Below, in pieces: positions 17,661-27,294 of a stretch of DNA of 64,000 bases (positions within the stretch are counted from its first letter, which is position 1; each line of letters opens with the position of its first letter). Source of the DNA: Paractinoplanes tereljensis (lineage in GTDB: Bacteria > Actinomycetota > Actinomycetes > Mycobacteriales > Micromonosporaceae). The notes under the pieces are model-generated. The model made no database searches. It saw only the letters and a program-made list of their open reading frames with translations, and was not told where the DNA came from. The translations under genes and the position numbers were made by a program. The DNA lies in the NCBI RefSeq assembly GCF_016862435.1, contig NZ_BOMY01000009.1:62001-126000 (forward strand), given 5' to 3'.

Positions 17661-20227
17661 CTTCGGTGGCTTTCCAGGTACGCCTCCATCCGCTCGGCCG
17701 GGGCCGGCCGGCCCAGCTGGAAGCCCTGGCCGTACCGGCAACCGGCCGCGGCGGCCCGGTCGACCTGCTCGACCGACTCCAGGCCCTTCGCGACGGTCTC
17801 CATGCCGAGACGGCGACCCAGGCTCACCACCACGTCGATGACTCCCGGCGGGGCGACCAGTTTCAGCATGTCGACCGGCAGCCGGCGCAGGTGCGACAGC
17901 GACGCCTGGCCGGTGCCGAAGTCGTCGAGCGCGGCCCGGACGCCGAGCGTCCGCAGCCCGGTCAGCGCGGCCACGATCGACGGCAGGTCCTCGGCGATCC
18001 AGTCCTCGGCCACCTCGATCACCAGCCGCTCGGGGGCCAGTCCCCGGCGCCGCAGCGTCGACACCACCCGCTCCGGGAAACGGGCCGTGAGCAGCTCCCG
18101 GGGCGCCACGTTGACCGACAGCCAGAAGCTCGTCGACCAGGTCGACACGTGCTTGCAGGCGGCGTCCAGCACCCACTCGTCCAGCTGGGCGGCGATCCCC
18201 ACCGACCGCGCGATCGGCAGCAACTCGGCCGGCAGGATCGTGCCCAGCTCCGGGTGCCGCCAGCGCAGCAGGGCCTCGACCCCGACCGGCCGGCCCGCCC
18301 GCAGGTCGATGATCGGCTGGAAGACCACGTCGAGTTCGCCCCGCGCGCCCGCCCCGATCACCTGCCGCTCCAGGTCCATCCAGCGGTTGAGCTGCCGTTC
18401 GACGTCCGGGTCGTACCACTCGACCCGGTCCTGGCCGATCTGCCGGGCCCGTTTGCGGGCCAGGTCGGCCTGGCGCAGCACCTCGTCGCAGTCGCCGCCG
18501 CCGGTCAGCTCGGCCAGGCCGATGCTGGTGTGCACGTCGACGGTCGAACCGGGCAGTTGGTACGGCTCGGCCAGCACCGTCGCGATCCGGCAGGCCAACG
18601 CGTACGCCAGCACCGCCCCGTCGGCACTGAGCACCGCGAAGCCGGCCCCGCCCAGCCGGGCGGCCACGTCGCCCTCGTGCAGCAGTGCCCGGATCCGGCG
18701 GCTCACCTCGATCAGCACCGCGTCGCCGACCTCCCGCCCGCGGCCCTCGTTGATCTCGGCCAGGCCGTGCAGGTAGATCACCAGCAGGGTGCCGGACTGG
18801 CCGGCCCGACGCCGGCCGGTGAGCAGGTCACGCATCAGCGCCCGCCGGTTGGCCAGGCCGGTGAGCTGGTCGGAGTAGGACAGCTTGTGCAGCGTGCGCT
18901 CGAGGTGCCGGCGCTCGCCGACGTCGCGCACGTGCACCACCAGCGCCGCCACCTCGGGCACCGAGCGCTGGTCGGAGATGCTCGACTCGGTGTCCCGCCA
19001 CAGCCGGGCACCGTCCCGCAGCCGGGCGCTGACCAGGGCCGGGGACCCGGGGTCGTGCTCACCGGCCAGCACCGCGTCGATCGTCGCCTGGGCGCCGGCC
19101 ACGTCGTCCGGGTGGATCAGCTCGCCAAAGGCACGGCCCACCACCTCGTCGTCGGTGAGGCCGAACAGCCGGGACGCGGCCGGCGACTGCCAGCGGACCC
19201 GCAGCTGCTCGTCGAGCACCAGGGTCAGGTCGGTGGCGCCGGCCACCAGCGAGCGGAAGTGCGCCTCGGCGACCCGCAACTGACCGGCGTACCGCCGGAT
19301 GTCCCGGACCACCAGCAACTCGCGCATGGACAGCACGGCCACCATGCCGATGCCGAGGATGACCCCGGTGGTGTCGAAGGCCCGCACCGTGATCAGGTGC
19401 CAGACCGCGGCCACCACGCCCACCCCGGCCGGGACCGCGAGCAGCGGATAGCTGGCCAGGTACTGGTCGGGGTGGCGGGGCTCCAGCGGGGGCGGGGCCA
19501 GGCCACGACGAGTGCCCGCGTCGGCCACGACGGCCAGCCCGGCCACGATCGGCAGACCGGTCAGCGGCAGCGCGGCCGCGCCCAGCCCCAGCGTGGTCAG
19601 CCCCAGCGTGGTCAGGGCGACGACGGTGCCGAGGGCCAGCAGGACCACGATCACGCCGACCCCGCAGCGCACCGACGGCAGCCGGTGCGGGCGGCCGCGC
19701 AGCACCGCCACCACGGTGATCGAGATGCCGATCGCGCCGAGCAGGATCACCGGCAGGATCGGCAGGTGCGGGTGCCGGACCACCGGAACCAGGTAGCCGG
19801 CGAAGGACAGGCTCACCCCCAGACCCGCGCCGTCGAAGGCTCGGCGGCTGCGTACCTGCCAGTTGTCGGCCCAGCCGGGCAGGAACAGCACACCCGTCGA
19901 ACAGAGGGCGACCACCACGGCGTACGCCGAAGTGGCCCAGACTCCCGCCGACGGCGGGCCCCAGAGCGGAACCATCGCGGTGAGGCCGGTGGCCAGCGCG
20001 CCGAGGCCGACGAACCCGGCGCCGCGGCAGGCGGCGGCGGTGGCGGTCCGGTGATGGGTCTCGAGAGCGGAGTGGATCAGGTGGAGGCCGGCCCACAGGC
20101 CGGTGCCGCCGACGCCGATGGCCAGGGCCACCGCGGGCGGCGTCCAGCCGAGAGCACCGGCCATCAGCACGGTCACGGCGACCAGAGGTACGCCGAGCCG
20201 GGCGTGCACGGGGGGTTGCACAGCCAT
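17657..20227 (-). CDS. Membrane PAS-GGDEF-EAL protein with degenerate GGDEF
   Basis: The product is about 856 residues. Residues ~1-300 contain many hydrophobic helices. A PAS domain follows (HFRSLVAGATDLTLVLDEQ, SPAASRLFGLTDDEVVG). The GGDEF domain has lost its signature (ARLGGAGFAVL instead of GGDEF), so diguanylate cyclase activity is unlikely. The EAL domain keeps EALLRW, the Asn of SVNVAPREL and ALDDFGTG. The KxD position reads MLKLVAPPG and the AEGVE motif reads AKGLE, so phosphodiesterase activity is doubtful. It may be a c-di-GMP sensor or a GTP-activated enzyme. ATG 20227 is chosen; TTG 20239 is possible. Confidence 0.92.
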   Translation of the reverse strand: MAVQPPVHARLGVPLVAVTVLMAGALGWTPPAVALAIGVGGTGLWAGLHLIHSALETHHRTATAAACRGAGFVGLGALATGLTAMVPLWGPPSAGVWATSAYAVVVALCSTGVLFLPGWADNWQVRSRRAFDGAGLGVSLSFAGYLVPVVRHPHLPILPVILLGAIGISITVVAVLRGRPHRLPSVRCGVGVIVVLLALGTVVALTTLGLTTLGLGAAALPLTGLPIVAGLAVVADAGTRRGLAPPPLEPRHPDQYLASYPLLAVPAGVGVVAAVWHLITVRAFDTTGVILGIGMVAVLSMRELLVVRDIRRYAGQLRVAEAHFRSLVAGATDLTLVLDEQLRVRWQSPAASRLFGLTDDEVVGRAFGELIHPDDVAGAQATIDAVLAGEHDPGSPALVSARLRDGARLWRDTESSISDQRSVPEVAALVVHVRDVGERRHLERTLHKLSYSDQLTGLANRRALMRDLLTGRRRAGQSGTLLVIYLHGLAEINEGRGREVGDAVLIEVSRRIRALLHEGDVAARLGGAGFAVLSADGAVLAYALACRIATVLAEPYQLPGSTVDVHTSIGLAELTGGGDCDEVLRQADLARKRARQIGQDRVEWYDPDVERQLNRWMDLERQVIGAGARGELDVVFQPIIDLRAGRPVGVEALLRWRHPELGTILPAELLPIARSVGIAAQLDEWVLDAACKHVSTWSTSFWLSVNVAPRELLTARFPERVVSTLRRRGLAPERLVIEVAEDWIAEDLPSIVAALTGLRTLGVRAALDDFGTGQASLSHLRRLPVDMLKLVAPPGVIDVVVSLGRRLGMETVAKGLESVEQVDRAAAAGCRYGQGFQLGRPAPAERMEAYLESHRS

Positions 20228-20337
20228 GTCTCGGTTCAACGACCGTCCCCCGAAAAGGTTACGACCGGCGTCGGTTCGGCAGTGGACATTCGGTCACCGG
20301 TCCCAGCCGGTCGGAGGGCGGGTGGGACAATGCCGGG

Positions 20338-20712
20338 GTGAGAAGAAAGCCCCTCCTTCGGGTCCGCAAGACCGGAGCGCTCCTGGTCGCCGCGGTCATC
20401 GCGTTCGTCGGCACGGTTCCGCTCGCCGGAGCCGGGTGGGAGTGGACCCCGGTCCTGCTGCTGCCGGCCGCCGCCTTCGTCTGGGCGTGGCGGGCCGGCA
20501 CCGACGTCTACGCCGACGAGCTGCGGGTCAAGGCCCTGGTCGGCAGCACTGTGGTGCCCTGGCCGCGGATCGCCGAGCTCGCCCCCGACCGGTCCGGCCA
20601 GATCGCCGCGCTGCTCGACAACGGCAACATGATCCGGCTGACCGGCGTGACCCAGGCCAATCTCCCCCGGGTCCTGGCGGCCGGGAAACAGGAGATCAGC
20701 AACCCGGACTGA
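20338..20712 (+). CDS. PH domain-containing membrane protein
   Basis: The product is 124 residues. Two hydrophobic segments at residues ~13-50 form a hairpin. A short bacterial PH-like domain of the bPH6 type follows (DVYADELRVKALVGSTVVPWPRIAELAPDR is the region, with the W-x-x-I core). The function is not known. GTG 20338 is the only reasonable start. The gene is followed after 60 bases by the sugar dehydrogenase lipoprotein gene. Confidence 0.8.
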   Translation: MRRKPLLRVRKTGALLVAAVIAFVGTVPLAGAGWEWTPVLLLPAAAFVWAWRAGTDVYADELRVKALVGSTVVPWPRIAELAPDRSGQIAALLDNGNMIRLTGVTQANLPRVLAAGKQEISNPD

Positions 20713-20772
20713 TCCCCCGGTGTTCCCAGCTGGCGCCGCTACCCTGGGGGGCGTCGAAGTCGAGGAGGTCGC

Positions 20773-21936
20773 GTGATCGTGCGTTCCCGCCGGGCCCGGG
20801 GCGTGGCGCTGTCGCTCGGTGCCGTGCTGGCCGTGACCACGGCGTGCAGCTTCGGTCCACCCGATCCCGACCAGCAGGGCGCCCCGCCCAACCTGCCGAA
20901 ACCCTCGGCCGCGCTGTCCCAGGGCGAGTCCGGCGGCGACCAGGAGGTCGCGGTCACGGTGCTGGCCAAGGACCTGGAGATCCCGTGGGGCATGGCGTTC
21001 CTGCCCGATGGCGGAGCCCTGGTCACCGAGCGTGACACCGGCCGCATCCTGCAGGTCGGACCGGAGTCGGACGCGAACGGACTGAAAGTCACCGAGGTGC
21101 AGCGGTTCACCGAGGTGCAGGCCTCCGGCGACGGCGGCCTGATGGGCATCGCGGTCAGCCCGTCCTACAAGACCGACAAGACGGTCTTCGTCTATTACTC
21201 GACGACCAAGGACAACCGGATCGCCAAGCTGGTGCTCAAGGGCACGCTGGAGCCGATCGTGACCGGCATCCCGCGCTCCCGCGACGACAACGGCGGTGCG
21301 CTGGCGTTCGGCCCGGACGGCTACCTCTACGCCGGCACCGGCGACGCGACGAACGGCACGCAGGCGCAAAACCCGAAGAACCTGGGCGGCAAGATCCTCC
21401 GGATGACCACGGCGGGCAAGCCGGCCCCCGGCAACCCGGTCAAGGACTCGCTGGTCTGGAGCTCCGGCCACCGCAACGTGCAGGGCCTGGCCTGGGGCGG
21501 CGACCGGCGGATGTATGCGACGGAGAACGCCCAGCCGAAGTTCGGCGAGCTCAATGTGATCGAGAAGGGCAAGAACTACGGCTGGGGCACGGTCGACGGC
21601 ACCGGCACCGATGCCAAGTTCACCAACCCGCTGCGCACCTGGCCGATCAACGAGTCCTACTGCGCGGGCGTGGCGCTCGTCGAGCAGTCGGTGGCCACCT
21701 CCTGCCTGCTCGGCAAGCGGATCTGGATGATCGAGGTCACCGGCAACGGCACCGTGCTGGGCACCCCGCAGTCCTTGCTGACCGAGGAGTACGGCCGGTT
21801 GCGCGGCCTGGTCCTGGCGCCCGACGGCTCGCTGTGGGCGAGCACGTCGAACCAGGAGGACGGCGGCACCCCCGCCCCCGAGGACGACCGCATCATCCGC
21901 CTGGTCTTCTCCGGCGGCGGCGCCGGGCGCACCTGA
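20773..21936 (+). CDS. PQQ-dependent sugar dehydrogenase (glucose/sorbosone dehydrogenase family) lipoprotein
   Basis: The product is 387 residues. The signal sequence ends in the lipobox TTAC. The six-bladed propeller of the GSDH family is recognisable from EIPWGMAFLPDGGALVTERD, LMGIAVSPSY, GALAFGPDGYLYAGTGDA, GHRNVQGLAW and FGELNVIEKGKNYGW. It probably oxidises sugars at C1 on the outer face of the membrane using PQQ. GTG 20773 follows gaggagg. No PQQ synthesis genes are in the window, so the cofactor might be scavenged. The metallophosphoesterase gene follows after 17 bases. Confidence 0.9.
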   Translation: MIVRSRRARGVALSLGAVLAVTTACSFGPPDPDQQGAPPNLPKPSAALSQGESGGDQEVAVTVLAKDLEIPWGMAFLPDGGALVTERDTGRILQVGPESDANGLKVTEVQRFTEVQASGDGGLMGIAVSPSYKTDKTVFVYYSTTKDNRIAKLVLKGTLEPIVTGIPRSRDDNGGALAFGPDGYLYAGTGDATNGTQAQNPKNLGGKILRMTTAGKPAPGNPVKDSLVWSSGHRNVQGLAWGGDRRMYATENAQPKFGELNVIEKGKNYGWGTVDGTGTDAKFTNPLRTWPINESYCAGVALVEQSVATSCLLGKRIWMIEVTGNGTVLGTPQSLLTEEYGRLRGLVLAPDGSLWASTSNQEDGGTPAPEDDRIIRLVFSGGGAGRT

Positions 21937-21953
21937 TACCTGGGAGCCGTTTG

Positions 21954-23606
21954 ATGACCGCCGGGATGGGGCAGGGTGATCCACCGATGACCGATCACCA
22001 CTGGCTGCACCGTGTCCGCCACCGAGTCGGCCGGGCCGGCGCGGTCACCGCCCGGGTGTATAGCAACCGCTGGACCACCCGGGTGCGGATCGCGGCCGCG
22101 GTCGGCCTGGTCAGCATCGGCGGGGTGGTGGTCGGCACGATGCTGTTCGGGCACGCCGGCCTCAACGTGGGCCCGTTCCGGGCCGAGATGTCGATCAGCC
22201 CGTCCATCCTGGGCGGCACCGAGGTGGACATCCCGCCGCTCGGCTCGCTGCACCTGGACAGCCACGACGGCCCGATCCACCTCAAGGTCAACCTCGGGTC
22301 GCTCGACCAGAGCCGCACCGAGGCCCTGATCGACGACCCGGCCGCGATCAGCTCGGCCGGCGAAAATGCGGTCGACGACGTGCGGTCCGGGGTCATCCGG
22401 CTGGGCGTGCGCACGCTCGGCATCGCGGTGCTGAGTGCGATGATCCTGGCCGCCCTGATCTTCCGGAACATGCGCCGGATCGCCGGCGCCGGGGTGACCG
22501 CGCTGGTGGTGACGCTGGGCAGCTTCGGTCTCGCGGCCGGCACCCTGCGGCCCGACTCGATCGCCGAGCCTCGTTACGAGGGCCTGCTGGTGAACGCACC
22601 GGCCGTGGTCGGTGACGCCCGCCGGATCGCCGACAACTACGGACGGTACGCGGACCAGTTGCAACAGATCGTCAGCAACGTCAGTCGCCTCTACACCACG
22701 GTGTCGACGCTGCCGGTCTACCAGCCGGCCGGCAACACCACCCGCATCCTGCACGTCAGCGACCTGCATCTGAACCCGTCGTCGTTCGGGCTGATCCGCA
22801 CGGTGGTGCAGACCTTCGACATCGACGCGGTGATCGACACCGGCGACATGGTCGACTGGGGTTCCAGCGCCGAGACCGGGTACGCCAGCTCGATCCCGTC
22901 GGTCGGCGTGCCTTACATCTACGTGCGCGGCAACCACGACTCGGCCGCCATCCAGGACGCCGTCGCCCGCCAGAAGAACGCCGTCGTGCTGGACAACAAG
23001 ATCACCACGGTGGACGGCCTGACCATCGCCGGCATCGGCGACCCCGAGTTCACCCCCGACAAGAGCGAGACCGCCGACGCGGCCGCTCAGGATGCGGCCA
23101 ACCCGCTGACGATCGCCGGCAACGAACTCGCCACCACGATCCGGAACTACGGCAAGCCGGTCGACATCGCGCTGGTGCACGACCCGGCGATGGCGCCGCC
23201 GCTCTCCGGCGAGGTGCCTCTCGTGCTGGCCGGCCACCTGCACAAACGTGAGGTCTCGCTACTGCCCGTGCCGGTGCCGGAACCGGCCGCCTCGGACGCG
23301 TCGGCCTCCCCCACCCCGGCCCCGTCGGCGACCGGCACCCAGACGGTGACTCAGACCCGGCTCATGGTGGAGGGCTCGACCGGCGGCGCCGGCCTGCGCG
23401 GCCTGGAGAAGGAGGAGCCGACCCCGCTGAGCCTGTCGGTCCTCTACTTCGACGAAAACCACCAGCTCAAGGCGTACGACGACATCGAACTGGGCGGCAC
23501 CGGCCAATCCAACGTGGAGATGCAGCGAAACGTGATCGGCGCCAAGGAGGAGCCGACCGCGTCGCCGTCGGCGTCGGTCCCGGCTGGAGCGGAGCCCAGC
23601 CGGTAG
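21954..23606 (+). CDS. Membrane-anchored metallophosphoesterase
   Basis: The product is 550 residues. Hydrophobic segments lie near residues 35-60 and 155-200. A calcineurin-like phosphoesterase domain follows with all metal motifs: VSDLHLN, DTGDMVDWG, RGNHDS, VHDPAM and AGHLHKRE. A Ser/Pro/Ala-rich low-complexity insert follows the last motif. The catalytic domain is probably outside the membrane; the substrate is unknown. ATG 21954 follows gggag by 7 bases. It lies 17 bases after the sugar dehydrogenase gene and is probably cotranscribed with it. Confidence 0.9.
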   Translation: MTAGMGQGDPPMTDHHWLHRVRHRVGRAGAVTARVYSNRWTTRVRIAAAVGLVSIGGVVVGTMLFGHAGLNVGPFRAEMSISPSILGGTEVDIPPLGSLHLDSHDGPIHLKVNLGSLDQSRTEALIDDPAAISSAGENAVDDVRSGVIRLGVRTLGIAVLSAMILAALIFRNMRRIAGAGVTALVVTLGSFGLAAGTLRPDSIAEPRYEGLLVNAPAVVGDARRIADNYGRYADQLQQIVSNVSRLYTTVSTLPVYQPAGNTTRILHVSDLHLNPSSFGLIRTVVQTFDIDAVIDTGDMVDWGSSAETGYASSIPSVGVPYIYVRGNHDSAAIQDAVARQKNAVVLDNKITTVDGLTIAGIGDPEFTPDKSETADAAAQDAANPLTIAGNELATTIRNYGKPVDIALVHDPAMAPPLSGEVPLVLAGHLHKREVSLLPVPVPEPAASDASASPTPAPSATGTQTVTQTRLMVEGSTGGAGLRGLEKEEPTPLSLSVLYFDENHQLKAYDDIELGGTGQSNVEMQRNVIGAKEEPTASPSASVPAGAEPSR

Positions 23607-23661
23607 CTTTCGCCAGCCGCGCTAGCGGCTTTCGTTGCAGGCCCGGCCGGATGGTGGCGGC

Positions 23662-23709
23662 ACAAAGGTCCCGTGGCACCCAGCGCGCTGGGTGCCACGG
23701 GACCTTTGT
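23662..23709. terminator. 48-base perfect palindrome, bidirectional terminator
   Basis: The stem arms are 24 bases each, beginning acaaaggtcccgtggcac and meeting at cagcg|cgctg (axis 23685/23686). There is no mismatch. It separates the convergent metallophosphoesterase and gatB genes. A smaller hairpin (agccgc-gcta-gcggct, 23615-23630) stands just before it. Confidence 0.85.
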
Positions 23710-23718
23710 AGGCCGTAC

Positions 23719-25212
23719 TTAGGAAAGACGCGCCAAGATCAAGTCGCGGACGGTCTTGGCATCGGCCTGGCCTCGCGTGGTCTTCATGACCGCGCCGACC
23801 AGCGCGCCGGCCGCCGCGACCTTGCCCTCGCGGATCTTCGCGGCGATGTCGGGGTTGGCCGCGATGGCCTCGTCGACGGCGGCCGTGAGCGCGCCCTCGT
23901 CGTTGACCACCTCGAGGCCGCGCGCGGCCATGACCGCGGCCGGGTCGCCCTCGCCGGCCACCACGCCCTCGAGCACCGCGCGGGCCAGCTTGTCGTTGAG
24001 CTTGCCGGCGTCGACCAGTTTCTGCAGCTCGGCGACCTGCAGCGGGGTCGCGCCGATGTCGGCCAGATCGATGCCGGTCTCGTTGGCGCGGCGGGCCAGC
24101 TCGCCCATCCACCACTTGCGGGCGCCGGCCGGCGAGGCACCGGCGGCGATGGTCTCCTCGATCAGCTCGACCGCGCCCGCATTGGCCACGGACTGCATGT
24201 CGATCTCGCTGATCCCCCAGTCCTCGCGCAGCCGGGCCCGCTTGCTGCTCGGCCGCTCCGGCAGGGCCGCCTTGAGCTCGGCCACCCAGGCCGGGTCGGG
24301 CGCGATCGGCACCAGGTCGGGCTCGGGGAAGTAGCGGTAGTCGGTCGCCGTCTCCTTCGAGCGGCCGGGGCTGGTGTCGCCGCGGTCCTCGTGGAAGTGC
24401 CGGGTCTCCTGGATGATGCGGGTGCCCTCGTCGAGCAGGCTCGCCTGCCGGATGATCTCGGAACGGACCGCGCGCTCGACCGAGCGCAGCGAGTTGACGT
24501 TCTTGGTCTCCGTCCGCGTGCCCCACTCCTCGCCCGGCTTGTTGAGCGAGGTGTTGACGTCGCAGCGCAGCGAACCCTGCTCCATGCGCACGTCGGAGAC
24601 GCCAAGCGAGCGGATGATGTCACGCAGCTCGGTGACGTAGGCCTTGGCGATCTCGGGGGCCAGCGCGCCGAGGCCGGGCACCGGCTTGGTGACGATCTCG
24701 ACGAGCGGGATGCCGGCCCGGTTGTAGTCGACAAGCGACTCGGTGGCGCCCTGGATGCGGCCGGTGGCCCCGCCGACGTGCAGCGACTTGCCGGTGTCTT
24801 CCTCGAGGTGGACCCGTTCGATGCCGATACGGTACGGCTTGCCCTCGTATTCGACGTCGACGTAGCCCTCGGCGCACAGCGGCTCGTCGTACTGCGAGGT
24901 CTGGAAGTTCTTCGGCATGTCGGGGTAGAAGTAGTTCTTCCGGGCCATCCGGCACCAGGTCGCGATGTCGCAGTTCAGCGCGAGGCCGATGCGGATCGTG
25001 GCCTCGATGCCGGCCCGGTTGGCCACCGGGAGCGCGCCCGGCAGGGCCAGGCAGACCGGGCAGACCTGGGTGTTGGGCTCCGCGCCGAACTCGGTGCGGC
25101 AGCCGCAGAACATCTTGGTCTGCGTGCCGAGCTCGACGTGCGTCTCCAAGCCGATGACCGGCTCGAAGCGGGCGATGGCGTCCTCGTACGTCGGCAGGGC
25201 GGTGGTCGTCAT
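23719..25212 (-). CDS. gatB: Asp-tRNA(Asn)/Glu-tRNA(Gln) amidotransferase subunit B
   Basis: The product is 497 residues, full length. GatB phosphorylates misacylated Glu-tRNA(Gln) or Asp-tRNA(Asn) so that ammonia from GatA can form the amide. The [10 protein letters not shown] motif and zinc cysteines (FCGC and CPVC) are in the first 60 residues, and the C-terminal YqeY-like tRNA-binding tail is present. It lies downstream of gatC-gatA, but an 89-base gap with a strong hairpin stands between gatA and gatB. Confidence 0.97.
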   Translation of the reverse strand: MTTTALPTYEDAIARFEPVIGLETHVELGTQTKMFCGCRTEFGAEPNTQVCPVCLALPGALPVANRAGIEATIRIGLALNCDIATWCRMARKNYFYPDMPKNFQTSQYDEPLCAEGYVDVEYEGKPYRIGIERVHLEEDTGKSLHVGGATGRIQGATESLVDYNRAGIPLVEIVTKPVPGLGALAPEIAKAYVTELRDIIRSLGVSDVRMEQGSLRCDVNTSLNKPGEEWGTRTETKNVNSLRSVERAVRSEIIRQASLLDEGTRIIQETRHFHEDRGDTSPGRSKETATDYRYFPEPDLVPIAPDPAWVAELKAALPERPSSKRARLREDWGISEIDMQSVANAGAVELIEETIAAGASPAGARKWWMGELARRANETGIDLADIGATPLQVAELQKLVDAGKLNDKLARAVLEGVVAGEGDPAAVMAARGLEVVNDEGALTAAVDEAIAANPDIAAKIREGKVAAAGALVGAVMKTTRGQADAKTVRDLILARLS

Positions 25213-25265
25213 GCGGTGAACTCCCGATCTGGACCCGGTGATTTCGGATTAAAGACTAGTGGGCG

Positions 25266-25296
25266 GATGCCGGAGCCCGGACCGGGCTCCGGCATC
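25266..25296 (-). terminator. Strong hairpin between gatA and gatB
   Basis: A perfect 14-bp stem (gatgccggagcccg / cgggctccggcatc) with a 3-base loop, gac, begins 6 bases after the gatA stop codon. On the minus strand a mildly T-rich stretch (agtctttaatcc) follows. It looks like an intrinsic terminator or attenuator inside the gat cluster. Confidence 0.7.
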
Positions 25297-25301
25297 AACG
25301 A

Positions 25302-26765
25302 CTACAGCGCGGGCGGAGTGAAGGTGCCGACCGCCGACTCGAGGGCGGCGCCCACCCGGTACATCCGGTCGTCGGCCATGGTCGGGGCCATGATCTGGAA
25401 GCCGACCGGCAGCCCCTCGGACAGACCGCACGGCACCGAGATCGCCGGACCGCCGTACAGGTTGGTCGGGATGGTGAAGAGGTCGGCCAGGTACATCTGG
25501 TACGGGTCTGAGGTGCGTGACCCGAACGGGAACGCCACGAACGGCGTTGTCGGCGAGACCAGCACGTCGACCTGCTCGAACGCCTTCTCGAAGTCCCGCG
25601 TGATGAGCGTGCGGACCTTCTGCGCCTGCCCGTAGTAGGCGTCGTAGTAGCCGCTGGACAACGCGTAGGTGCCGAGGATGATGCGGCGCTTGACCTCCGC
25701 GCCGAAGCCGGCGTCGCGGGTGAGCGACATGACCTCCTCGAGCGACCGGTTGCCGTCGTCGCCGACCCGCAGGCCGTAGCGCACGCCGTCGAACCGGGCC
25801 AGGTTGGAGGAGCACTCGCTCGGCGCGATCAGGTAGTAGGCCGGCAGAGCGTACTGGAAGTTCGGGCAGGACACCTCGACGACCTCGGCGCCCAGCTTGA
25901 CCAGTGCCTCGAGCGACTCGCGGAAGGCCGCGATCACGCCCGGCTCCGAGCCGTCCCCGGCGAACTCCTTGACCAGGCCGAGCTTGACCCCGGTCAGGTC
26001 GCCGGTGGCACCGAGGCGGGCAGCCGCCACGACGTCCGGCATCGGCTGCGGGATGGAGGTGGAGTCGCGCACGTCGTGGCCGCCGATCACCGAGTGCAGC
26101 AGCGCCGCGTCCTCGACGTTGCGCGCGCACGGGCCGGGGGTGTCCAGCGACGACGAGAAGGCGATCAGGCCGTAGCGGGAGGTGCCGCCGTAGGTCGGCT
26201 TCGCCCCCACGGTGCCGGTGACCGCACCCGGCTGCCGGATCGAGCCGCCGGTGTCCGTACCGATTGCCAGCGGAGCCTCGTAGGCGGCCAGAGCCGCCGC
26301 CGAACCGCCACCCGAACCGCCCGGAATGCGGCCGAGGTCCCACGGGTTGTTGGTCGGCCCGTAAGCCGAATATTCGGTCGAGGACCCCATGGCGAACTCA
26401 TCCATGTTGGTCTTGCCGAGCGGCACCGTACCGGCCGCCTGCAGGCGCTCGTAGATCGTCGCGCTGTAGGGCGGGCGCCATCCCTCGAGGATCTTGGAGG
26501 CCGCGGTGGTGGGCACGCCCTTGGTGGCGATCACGTCCTTGACCGCGACCGGCACACCCGCGAGCGGTCCGGTGATCTCGCCCTTGTCCACGCGGGCAGC
26601 GGCGGCCAGGGCACCCTCGGCGTCGACATGCAGGAACGCGTGCACCCGCTCGTCGACGGCCGAAATCCGATCGAGGTGAGCCTGCGCCACCTCAACCGCC
26701 GAGACCTGCTTGTTCTTGATCGCGCCGGCCAGCTCCACCGCCGACATCCTGGTCAGATCGGACAT
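25302..26765 (-). CDS. gatA: Asp-tRNA(Asn)/Glu-tRNA(Gln) amidotransferase subunit A
   Basis: The product is 487 residues. This amidase-signature enzyme releases ammonia from glutamine for the GatB reaction. The Ser-cis-Ser-Lys triad is visible in [10 protein letters not shown] (Lys), the [12 protein letters not shown] signature and [11 protein letters not shown] (Ser). ATG 26765 has ggagg 7 bases upstream and starts 2 bases after the gatC stop; a GTG 6 bases earlier is too close to that ribosome site. Confidence 0.97.
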   Translation of the reverse strand: MSDLTRMSAVELAGAIKNKQVSAVEVAQAHLDRISAVDERVHAFLHVDAEGALAAAARVDKGEITGPLAGVPVAVKDVIATKGVPTTAASKILEGWRPPYSATIYERLQAAGTVPLGKTNMDEFAMGSSTEYSAYGPTNNPWDLGRIPGGSGGGSAAALAAYEAPLAIGTDTGGSIRQPGAVTGTVGAKPTYGGTSRYGLIAFSSSLDTPGPCARNVEDAALLHSVIGGHDVRDSTSIPQPMPDVVAAARLGATGDLTGVKLGLVKEFAGDGSEPGVIAAFRESLEALVKLGAEVVEVSCPNFQYALPAYYLIAPSECSSNLARFDGVRYGLRVGDDGNRSLEEVMSLTRDAGFGAEVKRRIILGTYALSSGYYDAYYGQAQKVRTLITRDFEKAFEQVDVLVSPTTPFVAFPFGSRTSDPYQMYLADLFTIPTNLYGGPAISVPCGLSEGLPVGFQIMAPTMADDRMYRVGAALESAVGTFTPPAL

Positions 26766-26767
26766 CG

Positions 26768-27067
26768 TCACGCCTCCTCGTCCAGGATCCGCGGCACCCG
26801 GAACCGGCCGTCGAACGCGTCGGGCGCGCCGGAGAGCGCCTCGTCCTGCGTGAGGGACGGCTGCGGGACGTCATCGCGGTACACGTTGGTCAGCGGCACG
26901 GAGTGCGAGGTGGGCGGAATGTCGTCCGCGGCCACCTCGCCGACCCGCGCGACCGACTGCAGGATCACGTCGAGCTGCCCCGCAAACTGATCCAGTTCCT
27001 GCTCGGTCACGGCAAGCCGCGACAGGCGCGCGAGATGCGCGACCTCTTCGCGGGAGATGGCGGCCAT
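26768..27067 (-). CDS. gatC: Asp-tRNA(Asn)/Glu-tRNA(Gln) amidotransferase subunit C
   Basis: The product is 99 residues. GatC stabilises the GatA-GatB complex. The family opening [19 protein letters not shown] and the C-terminal LRDDVP-like segment ([17 protein letters not shown]) are present. There are two consecutive ATGs; the second (27067) has aggggc at a better distance. It is the first gene of the gat cluster. Confidence 0.95.
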   Translation of the reverse strand: MAAISREEVAHLARLSRLAVTEQELDQFAGQLDVILQSVARVGEVAADDIPPTSHSVPLTNVYRDDVPQPSLTQDEALSGAPDAFDGRFRVPRILDEEA

Positions 27068-27294
27068 CATGCCCCTACTTTCTCCAGTCCGAAGCTGACC
27101 CGGCGAGTCTATTTCGCCCGCCCCGACGCCCTCCCGCCGGGACAGCGACATCACCCTTCCGACCGCCAACATCAAGATCAAATCCTGGCTGTCGTGCCTG
27201 AGTGGTGGGTACAGACCGTCGCTCCCGCCGAGGCCGGGCCGGGGCCCAGCTTCGCCGGCCCGGGCCCTTCATTCTGCGTGAGTGGTGAAAACCC

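Noticed and set aside
17492..20341. 949-codon plus-strand frame opposite the second GGDEF-EAL gene
   Set aside because: Low-complexity Arg/Gln/His-rich sequence with no domain; an antisense artefact of GC-rich DNA.
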